Position numbers and translations under genes: made by a program. This document shows positions 39,236 to 49,016 of a DNA stretch of 64,000 bases, piece by piece. Source of the stretch: Betaproteobacteria bacterium. GTDB taxonomy: Bacteria; Pseudomonadota; Gammaproteobacteria; Burkholderiales; Casimicrobiaceae. The notes under the pieces are model-generated. The model had not been told where the DNA came from, searched no databases, and saw only the letters and a list, made by a program, of their open reading frames with translations. Numbering within the stretch: position 1 is the first letter of the stretch; every line of letters begins with the position of its first letter. Location of the stretch: assembly GCA_016704895.1 (NCBI GenBank), contig JADIZG010000010.1, positions 40,629 through 104,628 of the forward strand. The letters run 5' to 3'.

Positions 39236-39829
39236 TGTCTGGTCAGCCGCGCCAAGACCCCTGCAGGTGCCCCTCGCCGTGGATCCGTTGCCCCAGGGGC
39301 CGGTCCGGGTACAAGGGACTCGTCGGGGTTTCGCGTGGCGCCGCCCCTGCTTGCTGGGCGGCCAAGCCGGGAAGTTGCTCGCCGGCCGGACCCGTGGTCC
39401 GAAAAAAGAGCGATATTAAGGCATTAGCGCAGTCCCGCGCCGCCCGGCTCCGTGCCGGGGCACGAGCCCGGGCTGTGCGGCGATCGACCAAGATCACGCA
39501 AGAGCGGTCCGTCGGCCGGTGCGGCGCATGCCCCGGCCTCGCGGATCTCCCCGAGATCCTCCGTCTAACCGGACTACTGGCGAAACGCACCAACCGAACG
39601 GCCCGCCGCGCAGGCACGAAAGTGCCTGCTGCCGGCGCAAGCGATGCGATGACCCCTGCCGCCGCCTCCGTTCAACGCAGCCCCGGCTTTCCGCCCGGGC
39701 TGTGCGCCATCCTGTCCGCAGCCGCACCGTCCTGACCGGGAACGCTGGCCCAGGACGGCCCGCGCCCCGCCTGCTCGTCCCCGCCGCCTTCCGGGCCGGT
39801 CGTCGCCGATCGCGCACGAAGGAATCCGC
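39225..39829 (+). other. Long 5' leader region of rne
   Basis: 605 bases between the rluC and rne starts. Short open frames occur but none has family features. A perfect hairpin CGGACC-CGT-GGTCCG (39387-39401) is followed by an A6 run and a less G+C-rich patch (GAGCGATATTAAGG), the kind of structured, A/U-bearing leader RNase E can bind. In enterobacteria rne mRNA is autoregulated through its 5' UTR; a similar role here is inference, as I see no match to the enterobacterial element. Confidence 0.5.
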
Positions 39830-42784
39830 ATGAAGCGCATGCTGTTCAACGCCACCCAGGCCGAAGAGCTCCGGGTGGCCATCGTCGACGGCCAGAAGCT
39901 GGTCGACCTCGACATCGAGTCCGCCGCGAAGGAGCAGCGGAAGTCCAACATCTACAAGGCCGTCGTGACGCGCGTCGAGCAGTCGCTCGAGGCCTGCTTC
40001 GTCGACTACGGCACCGACCGCCACGGCTTCCTGCCGTTCAAGGAGATCGCCCGCCAGTTCCTGAAGGGCGGCCGCAAGGGCGGCGACGACGAGGACGGCG
40101 AAGGCGGGCGCGGTCGCATCCAGGACCAGATCCGCGAAGGCATGGAGCTGATCGTCCAGGTCGACAAGGACGAGCGCGGCAACAAGGGCGCCGCGCTCAC
40201 GACCTACATCTCGCTCGCCGGCCGCTACCTCGTGCTGATGCCCAACAACCCGCGCGGCGGCGGCGTCTCGCGCCGCGTCGAGGGCGAGGACCGCAACGAG
40301 CTGCGCGACGCCGTCTCGCAGCTCGACGTGCCGAACGGCATGAGCGTGATCGCGCGCACCGCCGGCATCGGCCGCACCGCCGAAGAGCTGCAGTGGGACC
40401 TGAACTACCTGATGCAGCTGTGGCGCGCGGTCGAGGAGGCCGCGAAGCTGCAGCCGGGCGCCTACCTGATCTACCAGGAGTCGAGCCTCGTCATCCGCGC
40501 GATCCGCGACTACTACCACCCGGACATCGGCGAGATCCTGATCGACACCGAGGCGATCTACGAGCAGGCGCAGCAGTTCATGGCCCACGTGATGCCCGAC
40601 AACGTGCACCGCGTGAAGCTCTACAAGGACGACGTGCCGCTGTTCTCGCGCTTCCAGATCGAGCACCAGATCGAGACCGCGTACGGGCGCCAGGTGCCCC
40701 TGCCCTCGGGCGGCGCGATCGTGATCGACCACACCGAGGCGCTCGTCTCGATCGACGTCAACTCGGCGCGCGCGACCAAGGGCAGCGACATCGAGGCGAC
40801 CGCGTTCAACACGAACCTCGAGGCCGCCGACGAGCTCGCGCGCCAGCTGCGGCTGCGCGACCTGGGCGGCCTCATCGTCGTCGACTTCATCGACATGGAG
40901 TCCGCGAAGAACCAGCGCGAGGTCGAGACCCGCCTGCGCGACGCGCTGCGCTACGACCGCGCCCGCATCCAGCTCGGCAAGATCTCGCGCTTCGGCCTGA
41001 TGGAGCTGTCGCGCCAGCGACTGCGCCCCGCCCTCGCCGAGTCCGCGTACATCGCCTGCCCGCGCTGCCACGGCGTCGGCCACATCCGCGGCATCGAATC
41101 CACCGCCCTGCACATCCTGCGCATCGTCCAGGAAGAGGCGATGAAGGACAACACGGCGCAGATCGTCGCGCAGGTCCCGGTCGACGTCGCGACGTTCCTG
41201 CTGAACGAGAAGCGCACCGACGTGCTGTCGATCGAGACGCGCTTCAAGGTGAGCATCCTGCTCGTGCCGAACCGTCACCTCGAGACGCCGAACTACAAGG
41301 TCGAGCGCCTGCGCCACGACGACCTGAACCAGGCCGAGCCGCTCCCGCTGTCGTTCGACCTGGTCGAAGGCCCCGAGGAGCAGGACGTCGCGAAGGCGAA
41401 GAAGGAAGAGGCGAAGGAAGTCCGGCAGGAAGCGGTGGTCAAGGGCATCACGCCGACGCAACCTGCTCCGATGCCGCAGGAGCCCGCCCCGGCGCCCCAG
41501 GCGCAGGCGGCGCCTGCGCCTGTGCATCGCGCAGCGCCCCCGTCGGCCGGCTCCTGGTTCGACCGGATGATGGGATGGTTCCGCAGCAAGCCTGCACACA
41601 CCGAATCGGCCGCCCCGTCGGCCGCGCCTGCGCGCGAGTCCGGCAAGGAGCGCCCGCGACGCGACCGCGAAGGACGGGAAGGCCGAGAAGGACGCGACGG
41701 CCGCGGACGCGGGCAAGGGCAAGGTCAGGAGCGACGCGACGGCGGCGGACAGCAGCGCCGCGACGAGCGGCGCGGCGAAGGCCGGCGCGACGACCAGCGT
41801 CGTGGCGAGCAGCGTCGCGATGGGCAGGGCCGGCCCGCGCAGGGTCAGGGTCAGCGAGCGGGCCAGCCTCCGCAGCAGCGTGGCGAGCGCGGTCAGGACG
41901 AGCGCCGCCAGGAAGGTCGCCGCGACGAGGGCGGTCCGCGCGACGAGCAGCGCAAGCAGGAGCCGCGGCGCGACGAGGGGCCGCGTGAGCCGCGTCCGGA
42001 GCGGCGCGAGCGGGCAGAGCAAGGCGGCGAGCGACGCGAGCGCGGTGAGCAAGGCGGCGAACGACGCGAACGCGGTGAGCAAGGCGGCGAGCGACGCGAA
42101 CGCGGTGAGCCAGGCGGCGAGCGACGCAGGCGTGCCGAGCAGGCAGGCGATCGTCGCGGCCCGGCGCCCGTCGAGAAGCCGCACGCCCCGGTCGCTGCGC
42201 TCGAGGAAGGCGGTCCGATCGCCGCCGAAGGCGGCGACGAGCAGCGTCGCGAAGGCGTACGCCGTCGTCGCCGTCGCGGTCGCGGAGGCAGCGATCGCGC
42301 CGAACGCGCAACGACTGCCGAAGGCACTGTCGCCGAGGCAGGGGAAATGCGGGACGCCGTCCACGAGGAAGCGCCGCACGACGCGCTGACGTCCGCGGAC
42401 GCCCCGCCCGCCCACATCCCGGCGCGGCATGCCCCGGTGCACGCCGAACCCGAGGCCCGACAGGAGTGGCAGGAGCCCGAGCGCGTCGTCGAGACGCGCG
42501 CGGTGGCCGCGCCGCCGCAGGTGCCCGCGGTCCCGCCGGTCGTCGTGCCGGCGCGCCCCGTGTCCCCGGCGCCGATCGCCAGCGCTCCGCCGGTCCCTTA
42601 CGCGCTTCCGGTGGAGTCGGACCTCGAGCTCGTCGAGACCGACCGCGCGCGCGCGGCTCCGCGGCCCGCTTCCGAGGAGGCCGAGGCGCCGCGTCCGCGC
42701 CGCGTGCGGCCGCCGAAGGTCGAGCTCCGCGACGAGCCGCTCGAGATCATCGAGACACGCAAGGAGGCGCCGCCGGCACCGTGA
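39830..42784 (+). CDS. rne: Ribonuclease E
   Basis: 984-residue endoribonuclease and degradosome scaffold. The catalytic half (about 1-510) has the S1 domain ([22 protein letters not shown]), DNase-like site Asp pairs in [15 protein letters not shown] (about residue 309) and [12 protein letters not shown] (about 351), and the zinc-link CPRCHG (about 410). The C-terminal half is disordered: an [14 protein letters not shown] amphipathic segment resembling a membrane-targeting helix, then long Arg/Glu/Gly/Gln-rich RNA-binding stretches with a tandem repeat, and a Pro/Ala-rich acidic end. AAGGA precedes the ATG. Followed by a strong terminator. Confidence 0.96.
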   Translation: MKRMLFNATQAEELRVAIVDGQKLVDLDIESAAKEQRKSNIYKAVVTRVEQSLEACFVDYGTDRHGFLPFKEIARQFLKGGRKGGDDEDGEGGRGRIQDQIREGMELIVQVDKDERGNKGAALTTYISLAGRYLVLMPNNPRGGGVSRRVEGEDRNELRDAVSQLDVPNGMSVIARTAGIGRTAEELQWDLNYLMQLWRAVEEAAKLQPGAYLIYQESSLVIRAIRDYYHPDIGEILIDTEAIYEQAQQFMAHVMPDNVHRVKLYKDDVPLFSRFQIEHQIETAYGRQVPLPSGGAIVIDHTEALVSIDVNSARATKGSDIEATAFNTNLEAADELARQLRLRDLGGLIVVDFIDMESAKNQREVETRLRDALRYDRARIQLGKISRFGLMELSRQRLRPALAESAYIACPRCHGVGHIRGIESTALHILRIVQEEAMKDNTAQIVAQVPVDVATFLLNEKRTDVLSIETRFKVSILLVPNRHLETPNYKVERLRHDDLNQAEPLPLSFDLVEGPEEQDVAKAKKEEAKEVRQEAVVKGITPTQPAPMPQEPAPAPQAQAAPAPVHRAAPPSAGSWFDRMMGWFRSKPAHTESAAPSAAPARESGKERPRRDREGREGREGRDGRGRGQGQGQERRDGGGQQRRDERRGEGRRDDQRRGEQRRDGQGRPAQGQGQRAGQPPQQRGERGQDERRQEGRRDEGGPRDEQRKQEPRRDEGPREPRPERRERAEQGGERRERGEQGGERRERGEQGGERRERGEPGGERRRRAEQAGDRRGPAPVEKPHAPVAALEEGGPIAAEGGDEQRREGVRRRRRRGRGGSDRAERATTAEGTVAEAGEMRDAVHEEAPHDALTSADAPPAHIPARHAPVHAEPEARQEWQEPERVVETRAVAAPPQVPAVPPVVVPARPVSPAPIASAPPVPYALPVESDLELVETDRARAAPRPASEEAEAPRPRRVRPPKVELRDEPLEIIETRKEAPPAP
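42021..42140 (+). repeat. 30-bp tandem repeat inside rne, four copies
   Basis: Four direct copies of a 30-base unit (42021, 42051, 42081, 42111), the first three nearly identical, encode the decapeptide-like unit [10 protein letters not shown]. Further degenerate copies lie just upstream. They form part of the Arg-rich disordered arm of RNase E. In-frame repeats like this can expand or contract without breaking the frame. Confidence 0.9.
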
Positions 42785-42814
42785 CGCGCACGCGCCGAGG
42801 CGCACGCTGGGGAA

Positions 42815-42840
42815 GGCGGGTCTGCGGACCCGCCTTTTTC
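42815..42840 (+). terminator. Rho-independent terminator of rne
   Basis: Perfect 8-bp stem GGCGGGTC / GACCCGCC with a TGCG loop (42815-42834), followed directly by TTTTTC and more T downstream. It begins 31 bases after the rne stop, and is the clearest intrinsic terminator in the window. Confidence 0.93.
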
Positions 42841-42893
42841 TTTGGCGCAGGCGTTCGCGTACGATGGCAAGTCCACGAGCGAATGCCGCACCG

Positions 42894-43358
42894 ATGCTGC
42901 TCATCGTCCACCACTCGCAGTTCGGCGGCACCGCGCAGCTCGCGCAGGCGGCCGAGGACGGCGCGCGCAGCGTCGGCGGGATCGAGGTCGTTTCGCGCCG
43001 GGCGCACGAGGCGGGTGTCGACGACGTCCTCGCCGCGCGCGGCTACCTCTTCGGCGCGCCCGAGAACTTCGGCGGCATCGCCGGGATGCTCAAGGATTTC
43101 CTCGAGCGCGTGTACTACCCGTGCGAGGGCCGGATCGAGGGACGCCCCTGGAGCGCGTTCGTGTGCGCGAGCAACGACGGCACCGGCGCGATGACCGGCC
43201 TCGAGCGCATCGCGACCGGCCTGCGCCTGCGCAAGGTGCATCCCGGGCTTCATCTACCGCAGCGGCCTCGTCGCGCAGCGGCACGAGGTGCCGGCATCCG
43301 CGCTCGCGCAGGCGCGCGAGCTCGGCGCGACGCTCGCGGCGGGGATCGACGCCGGTCT

Positions 43359-43365
<7 letters not shown>
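42894..43365 (+). CDS. Flavodoxin-like / NAD(P)H-dependent FMN reductase-type protein, one frameshift
   Basis: About 157-residue flavodoxin-fold protein: LLIVHHSQFGGTAQLAQAAEDG is the FMN-phosphate loop, and YLFGAPENFGGIAGMLKDFLERVYYPCEG the second FMN loop, as in flavodoxin/WrbA-like proteins. One extra G near 43243 (CCCGGGCTTC instead of CCCGGCTTC) throws the frame; corrected, it continues GFIYRSGLVAQRHEVPASAL to a stop at 43365. An ATG 10 codons upstream (42864) is an alternative start. Follows the rne terminator. Confidence 0.8.
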
Positions 43366-43924
<559 letters not shown>

Positions 43925-43950
43925 ATAGCCGGGGGAATCGACATGACGCG

Positions 43951-43960
43951 GCATTATAGT
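43951..43960 (-). promoter_or_regulatory. -10-like TATAAT upstream of the phosphatase gene
   Basis: On the minus strand, TATAAT (43953-43958) lies about 30 bp upstream of the presumed ATG at 43924. A -35 is not obvious in the G+C-rich upstream sequence. It is one of very few exact TATAAT hexamers in the window. Confidence 0.4.
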
Positions 43961-44025
43961 GCGGCCGTGGCGCAGGGCCGGCCGCGGCTCCGTTACCATC
44001 GCCTGTCGCTACGCTCCTGCTCCCT

Positions 44026-45840
44026 ATGCCCTCGTCCACCTGCCCCCGTCGACCGAACCGTGCCGGCGCGCTCGCACTGATCGCCTTCGCATCGTGCCTC
44101 GTCGCATTCGCGGGAGATGCCCGCGCGGCCGATCCCGCCAAGGTGCTGCGCATCTCGCTGCCCGACATCACGAGCCTCGACCCGCAGCAGGGAACCGACC
44201 TCTACTCGACGCGCGTCGCGACCGCGCTGTTCGAGGCGCTCTACCAGTACGACTACCTCGCGTCGCCGGCGAAGATCGTGCCGAACACCGCGGCGGCGAT
44301 GCCCGAGATCGCCGACGGCGGCAGGACCTGGACGATCCGCCTGAAGAAGGGCATTCGCTTCGCCGACGATCCGGCCTTTCGCGGCAGGCCGCGCGAGCTC
44401 GTGGCGGGCGACTACGTCTACTCGCTCAAGCGCTGGCTCGACCCGACGCTCAAGGGCGGCGGCGAGCCGGCGCTCAGCGATCTCGTCGTCGGCGCGCGCG
44501 CCGTCGTCGACGTGGCGAAGGCGCCGGGCGCGAAGTTCGACTACGACCGGCCGATCGAGGGGCTGGCCGCGGTCGACGCCCACACGTTGCGCATCCGGAC
44601 GACCGCCGTCGACTACACGCTGCTCGAGCGGCTCGCGAGCCTGCCGGCGATGGCGGTCGCGCGCGAGGCGATCGAGGCCGCGGGCGCCGACGTGATGACC
44701 AAACCGGTGGGGACCGGCCCGTTCGTGCTGAAGGAATGGCGCAAGGGCTCGCGCATCGTGCTCGAGGCCAACCCGCACTACCGCAGCTTCGCGTTCCCGG
44801 CGTCGTCCGACCCGGCGCACCGCGAGGTCGTCGCCGGGATGAAGGGCGTGAAGCTGCCCGCGATCGGCCGCATCGAGATCGCGATCATCGAGGAGTTCCT
44901 GCCCGAGCTCCTGTCGTTCGAGAAAGGGCGAGCTCGACTACGTCGGGCTGGGCGGCCAGGTGCTGGGCCGCGTGACGCAGTACGGCAAGCTCCAGCCCGA
45001 GCTCGCCGCGCGCGGCGTGCGGCACGTGCGCGCCGTCCTGCCCAGCCTGATCTTCACCTACTTCAACATGGACGACCCGCAGCTGGGCGGCACGTCGCCG
45101 GACCGCATCGCGCTGCGCCGCGCGATCGGCATGGGCTTCAACACGCCCGACTTCATCCGCGTCATGTACCACGGCCAGGCGCTGCCGGCGAACCAGCTGC
45201 TGCCGCCGCACGTCGACGGCCACGACGCGTCGCTTCCCGCGAAGGCCACGTACGATCCCGCCGCCGCGCGCGCGTTGCTCGACCGCTTCGGCTACAGGGA
45301 CCGCGACGGCGACGGCTGGCGCGAGATGCCCGACGGCAAGCCGTTCGTGCTCGTGCACAGCTCGCTGCCGGACTCGTGGTCGCGCGAGGCCGACACACTG
45401 TGGCTGAAGAGCATGGAGGCGATCGGCATCCGGATGCGGGTAAACACCGCGCCCTTCGCCGACCTGCTCAAGCAGAGCCTCGCCGGGCAGCTGCCGATGT
45501 TCAACCTCGGCTACCGCGCGCTCGATCCGTCCGGCTACCAGATCCTCGCGACGCTTTGGGGCCGCTCGCCGCCCGACACCAACCGCTCGCGCTTCCGGCT
45601 GCCCGAGTACGACGCCGCGTACGAGGTGTTCCTGCGCACCGCTCCGGGCCCCGAGCGCAACGCGCTGGCGCACCGGATGTCGGAGCTCGTCCAGGCCTAC
45701 GCGCCGATGTCGCTGCAGGTGTTCGGCATCGCCAACACGTTCCTGCATCCGTGGGTGCGCGGCTACTGGCCCTCGCCGTTCGGCTTCACGTGGAAGTACC
45801 TCGACGTCGATCCGCGAAGGGCGCGGCGTCGACGAAGTGA
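44026..45840 (+). CDS. ABC transporter solute-binding protein family 5 (peptide/nickel type), two frameshifts
   Basis: About 600-residue periplasmic binding protein with a signal peptide (ALALIAFASCLVAFAGDARA). Blocks are VLRISLPDITSLDPQQGTD, WTIRLKKGIRFADDPAF and VGTGPFVLKEWRKGS before an extra A near 44928 (GAGAAAGGGC); the other frame then gives LGRVTQYGKLQPEL, RRAIGMGFNTPDFI, AFADLLKQSLAGQ-like (FADLLKQSLAGQ) and FGFTWKYLDVDP. A second shift near 45817 restores AKGAASTK and the stop at 45840. No permease or ATPase genes are adjacent. Ligand unknown. Confidence 0.87.
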   Translation: MPSSTCPRRPNRAGALALIAFASCLVAFAGDARAADPAKVLRISLPDITSLDPQQGTDLYSTRVATALFEALYQYDYLASPAKIVPNTAAAMPEIADGGRTWTIRLKKGIRFADDPAFRGRPRELVAGDYVYSLKRWLDPTLKGGGEPALSDLVVGARAVVDVAKAPGAKFDYDRPIEGLAAVDAHTLRIRTTAVDYTLLERLASLPAMAVAREAIEAAGADVMTKPVGTGPFVLKEWRKGSRIVLEANPHYRSFAFPASSDPAHREVVAGMKGVKLPAIGRIEIAIIEEFLPELLSFEKGRARLRRAGRPGAGPRDAVRQAPARARRARRAARARRPAQPDLHLLQHGRPAAGRHVAGPHRAAPRDRHGLQHARLHPRHVPRPGAAGEPAAAAARRRPRRVASREGHVRSRRRARVARPLRLQGPRRRRLARDARRQAVRARAQLAAGLVVARGRHTVAEEHGGDRHPDAGKHRALRRPAQAEPRRAAADVQPRLPRARSVRLPDPRDALGPLAARHQPLALPAARVRRRVRGVPAHRSGPRAQRAGAPDVGARPGLRADVAAGVRHRQHVPASVGARLLALAVRLHVEVPRRRSAKGAASTK

Positions 45841-45856
45841 CGAGGCGCCGAGCGAG

Positions 45857-46843
45857 ATGTCCCGACTTCGCGAATTCGCCTGCGCCCTTGCCGCTCTCGC
45901 CGCGCTGACCCCTGCCCTCACGGCGGCGCAAACCCCTGCGGCCGATTGGCCATCGCGGCCGATCCGGATCGTCGTCGCGCAGGCGCCCGGGGGTCCGCCC
46001 GACCGCATCGCGCGTTTCGTCGCCGAGCCGCTCGCGCGCGCGCTCGGCGTGCCGGTGACCGTCGAGAACCGCCCCGGGGCGAGCGGCGTGATCGGCGTCG
46101 ACCATGCGATGCGCGCCGCGCCCGACGGCTACACGCTGCTGATCGCCACGCTGTCCACGCACGTGCTGGTGCCCGCGACGGCGGAGCACCCGCCGTACGA
46201 CGCGGTGCGCGACTTCGCGCCGGTGATCAACCTGCACCGCTCGATCAAGGCGCTGTGGGTCCCCGCCTCGCTGCCGCCGCGCACCGCTGCCGAATTCGTC
46301 GCATACGCGCGCGCACGCCCGGGCGAGCTCAACTATGCGACCGGTGGTGCGGGATCGTCGAACCACGTCGACATGGAGCTCTTTCGCACGACGACCGGGC
46401 TCGACATCGTGCACGTCCCGTACAACGGCCCTGCGGCGGGGATCACCGCAGTCGGGAGCGGCGAGGCGCAGGCGATGATCGTGTCCGTCACGACCGCGCG
46501 CGGCCTCGCGCAGGCGGGCAAGGTTCGCGCGCTCGCGCTGTTCGCGGGGAAGCGGACGCCGCTGCTGCCCGACGTGCCGACCGCCGCCGAGGCCGGATTC
46601 GGCGACATCGACCTGTCGGCCTGGATCGGGCTGGTCGCGCCAGCGGGAACACCCGCGGAAATCGTCGAGAAGCTCAATCGCGAGATCGAGCGGATCCTGC
46701 GCGCCCCCGCCGGCGTCGCCTGGGCCGACTCGCAGGGACTCGAACCGGTCGGCGGGTCGAGCGCCTCGTTCGCCGCGACGATCGAGAACGATCGCAGCCG
46801 CTGGACCGGCGCCGTGAAGAAGCTCGGCGTCGCGGCGCGCTGA
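45857..46843 (+). CDS. Bug-family tripartite tricarboxylate-type (TctC) solute-binding protein
   Basis: 328 residues with a signal peptide (FACALAALAALTPALTAAQ). The Bug family signatures are present: WPSRPIRIVVAQAPGGPPDRIARF, VENRPGASGVIGVDHAMRAAPDGYTLL and the conserved Asp loop VHVPYNGPAAGITAV. No TctA/TctB membrane genes are nearby, as is usual for the many orphan Bug proteins in Burkholderiales. Starts 17 bases after the family 5 protein stop and is convergent with uvrB. Confidence 0.93.
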   Translation: MSRLREFACALAALAALTPALTAAQTPAADWPSRPIRIVVAQAPGGPPDRIARFVAEPLARALGVPVTVENRPGASGVIGVDHAMRAAPDGYTLLIATLSTHVLVPATAEHPPYDAVRDFAPVINLHRSIKALWVPASLPPRTAAEFVAYARARPGELNYATGGAGSSNHVDMELFRTTTGLDIVHVPYNGPAAGITAVGSGEAQAMIVSVTTARGLAQAGKVRALALFAGKRTPLLPDVPTAAEAGFGDIDLSAWIGLVAPAGTPAEIVEKLNREIERILRAPAGVAWADSQGLEPVGGSSASFAATIENDRSRWTGAVKKLGVAAR

Positions 46844-46870
46844 TCGCGCGGCCGCCTGCGCGCGCGCTCG

Positions 46871-48908
46871 TCAGGTCTCGGTCGGCAGCGCGACGCCGAA
46901 CAGCTTTTCCTTGAGCTTGTAGAGCTTGTCGCGCAGCGCCGCGGCCTTCTCGAACTCGAGGTTCTTCGCGGCGTCGAGCATCTGCTTCTCGAGGAGCTTC
47001 AGCTCCTTTTCGAGGTCCTTGCCCGGCATCGCCTCGTACTTCGCCTGCGTCTGCGCGGCCGCAAGCTCGCGCCGGCCCTCCTCGACGTCGTAGACGCCGT
47101 CGATGATGTCCTTGATGCGCTTCTGAACGCCTTTCGGCGTGATCCCCTGCTCGGCGTTGTACGCGACCTGCTTCGCGCGGCGCCGCTCGGTCTCGCCGAT
47201 CGCCTTGCGCATCGAGTCGGTCATCGTATCGGCGTAGAGGATCGCGGTGCCGTTGATGTGACGCGCCGCGCGGCCGATCGTCTGGATCAGGCTGCGCTCG
47301 GCGCGCAGGAACCCTTCCTTGTCCGCGTCGAGAATCGCCACCAGCGACACTTCGGGGATGTCGAGGCCCTCGCGCAGCAGGTTGATGCCGACGAGCACGT
47401 CGAACTCGCCGAGGCCGCAGGTCGCGGATGATCTCGACGCGCTCGACGGTCTCGATGTCCGAGTGCGGGTAACGCACCTGACGCCGTTCTCGCCCAGATA
47501 GTCGGTGAGATCCTCCGCCATGCGCTTCGTCAGCGTCGTGACGAGCGCGCTCCCTTGCGGTCGACGCGGATCCGGATCTCGGACAGCAGGTCGTCGACCT
47601 GCGTCTGCGCCAGCCGGACCTCCAGCATCGGATCGACGAGACCGGTCAGGCGCACGAGCTGCTCGACGACCTGCCCGGCTCTTGCTTCTTCTCGTAGTCG
47701 GCGGGCGTGGCCGACACGAACGTCGTCTGCGGGAGCAACCACTCGAACTCCTCGAACGCGAGCGGCCGGTTGTCGAGCGCCGACGGCAGGCGGAAGCCGT
47801 AGTTGACGAGGTTCTCCTTGCGCGCGCGGTCGCCGCGGTACATCCCGCCGACCTGCGGAATCGTCACGTGGCTCTCGTCGACGAACATCAGCGAGTCGCG
47901 CGGCAGATAGTCGATCAGCGTCGGCGGCGGCTCGCCGCCGGCCTTGCGGCCCGACAGGTGGCGCGAGTAGTTCTCGATGCCCTTGCAAAAGCCGATCTCG
48001 ACCATCATCTCGAGGTCGAAGCGCGTGCGCTGCTCGATGCGCTGCGCCTCGATCAGCTTCATCTGCGAGACGAAGAACTCCTTCTGCTGCGCGAGCTCGA
48101 CCTTGATCTTCTCGACCGCGTCGAGGACCTTCTGGCGGCCGGTCACGTAGTGCGACGACGGGAACACGGTGAAGCGCGAGATCTTCTGCCTGACGTGGCC
48201 GGTCAGCGGATCGAACAGCTGCAGCGACTCGACCTCGTCGTCGAACAGCGAGACGCGCACCGCGTTCTCGGCGTGCTCGGCCGGGAAGATGTCGAGCACG
48301 TCGCCCCGCACGCGGAACGTGCCGCGCCGGAAGTCCGCCTCGTTGCGCGAGTACTGGAGCTCCGTCAGGCGCTTGATCGCGTCGCGCTGCGCGAGCCTGT
48401 CGCCCATCCGCAGGTGCAGGATCATGCTGTGGTACTCGGACGGGTCGCCGATGCCGTAGATCGCCGACACCGTCGCGACGATCACGCAGTCGCGCCGCTC
48501 GAGGATCGCCTTCGTCGCCGACAGCCGCATCTGCTCGATGTGCTCGTTGATCGAGCTGTCCTTCTCGATGTAGAGGTCGCGCGACGGGACGTAGGCCTCG
48601 GGCTGGTAGTAGTCGTAGTAGCTGACGAAGTACTCGACCGCGTTGTTCGGGAAGAACTCGCGGAACTCCGAGTAGAGCTGCGCGGCGAGCGTCTTGTTCG
48701 GCGCGAGCACCAGCGCGGGACGCCCGGTGCGCGCGATGACGTTCGCCACCGTGAACGTCTTGCCCGAGCCGGTGACGCCCAGCAGGGTCTGGAACGAGAG
48801 TCCGTCGGCGAGCCCTTCGACGAGCTTCGCGATCGCCTCGGGCTGGTCGCCGGCGGGCTGGAACGGCTGGTGCAGCTCGTAGGGGCTGTTCGGGTACGTG
48901 ACGACCAT
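46871..48908 (-). CDS. uvrB: Excinuclease ABC subunit B, four frameshifts
   Basis: Damage-recognition helicase of nucleotide excision repair, about 675 residues after repair. The N-terminal part is continuous: [17 protein letters not shown], Walker [13 protein letters not shown], the beta-hairpin [21 protein letters not shown], DEScHVT-like DESHVTIPQ and [14 protein letters not shown]. Shifts near 47690, 47545, 47495 and 47415 break VEQLVR...[23 protein letters not shown], and [19 protein letters not shown] into different frames. The C-terminus ends with the UvrC-binding helix [31 protein letters not shown]. The ATG at 48908 begins [17 protein letters not shown] palindromic operator candidate lies 44 bp upstream. 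Confidence 0.93.
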
Positions 48909-48941
48909 GGGCAGGGGCGGTCGGGCGGGCGGGCAATCGGC

Positions 48942-48966
48942 AATTGTACGTCGAACGATCGTTCGG
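48942..48966 (-). promoter_or_regulatory. Palindrome CGAACGATCGTTCG and -10-like box upstream of uvrB (candidate LexA site)
   Basis: A perfect 14-base palindrome, CGAAC-GATC-GTTCG (48952-48965), lies 44 bp upstream of the uvrB ATG. Just downstream of it on the minus strand is TACAAT (48942-48947), a good -10, so the palindrome occupies the promoter spacer where a repressor would block RNA polymerase. The CGAAC-N4-GTTCG pattern equals the Gram-positive/actinobacterial SOS box and differs from the usual beta/gammaproteobacterial CTGT-N8-ACAG. uvrB is a classical LexA target. Confidence 0.55.
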
Positions 48967-49016
48967 GCCTTGATCCCCAACCCCGGTTCCGACGCGGGTC
49001 TGGTCCCGGAGTCGCA

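Noticed and set aside
39235..39735. 166-codon frame in the rne leader
   Set aside because: No ribosome binding site, no recognisable domain, and composition unlike neighbouring proteins; better explained as untranslated leader.
42021..42140. CRISPR-like direct repeats
   Set aside because: Repeats are contiguous, in frame within rne and have no spacers.
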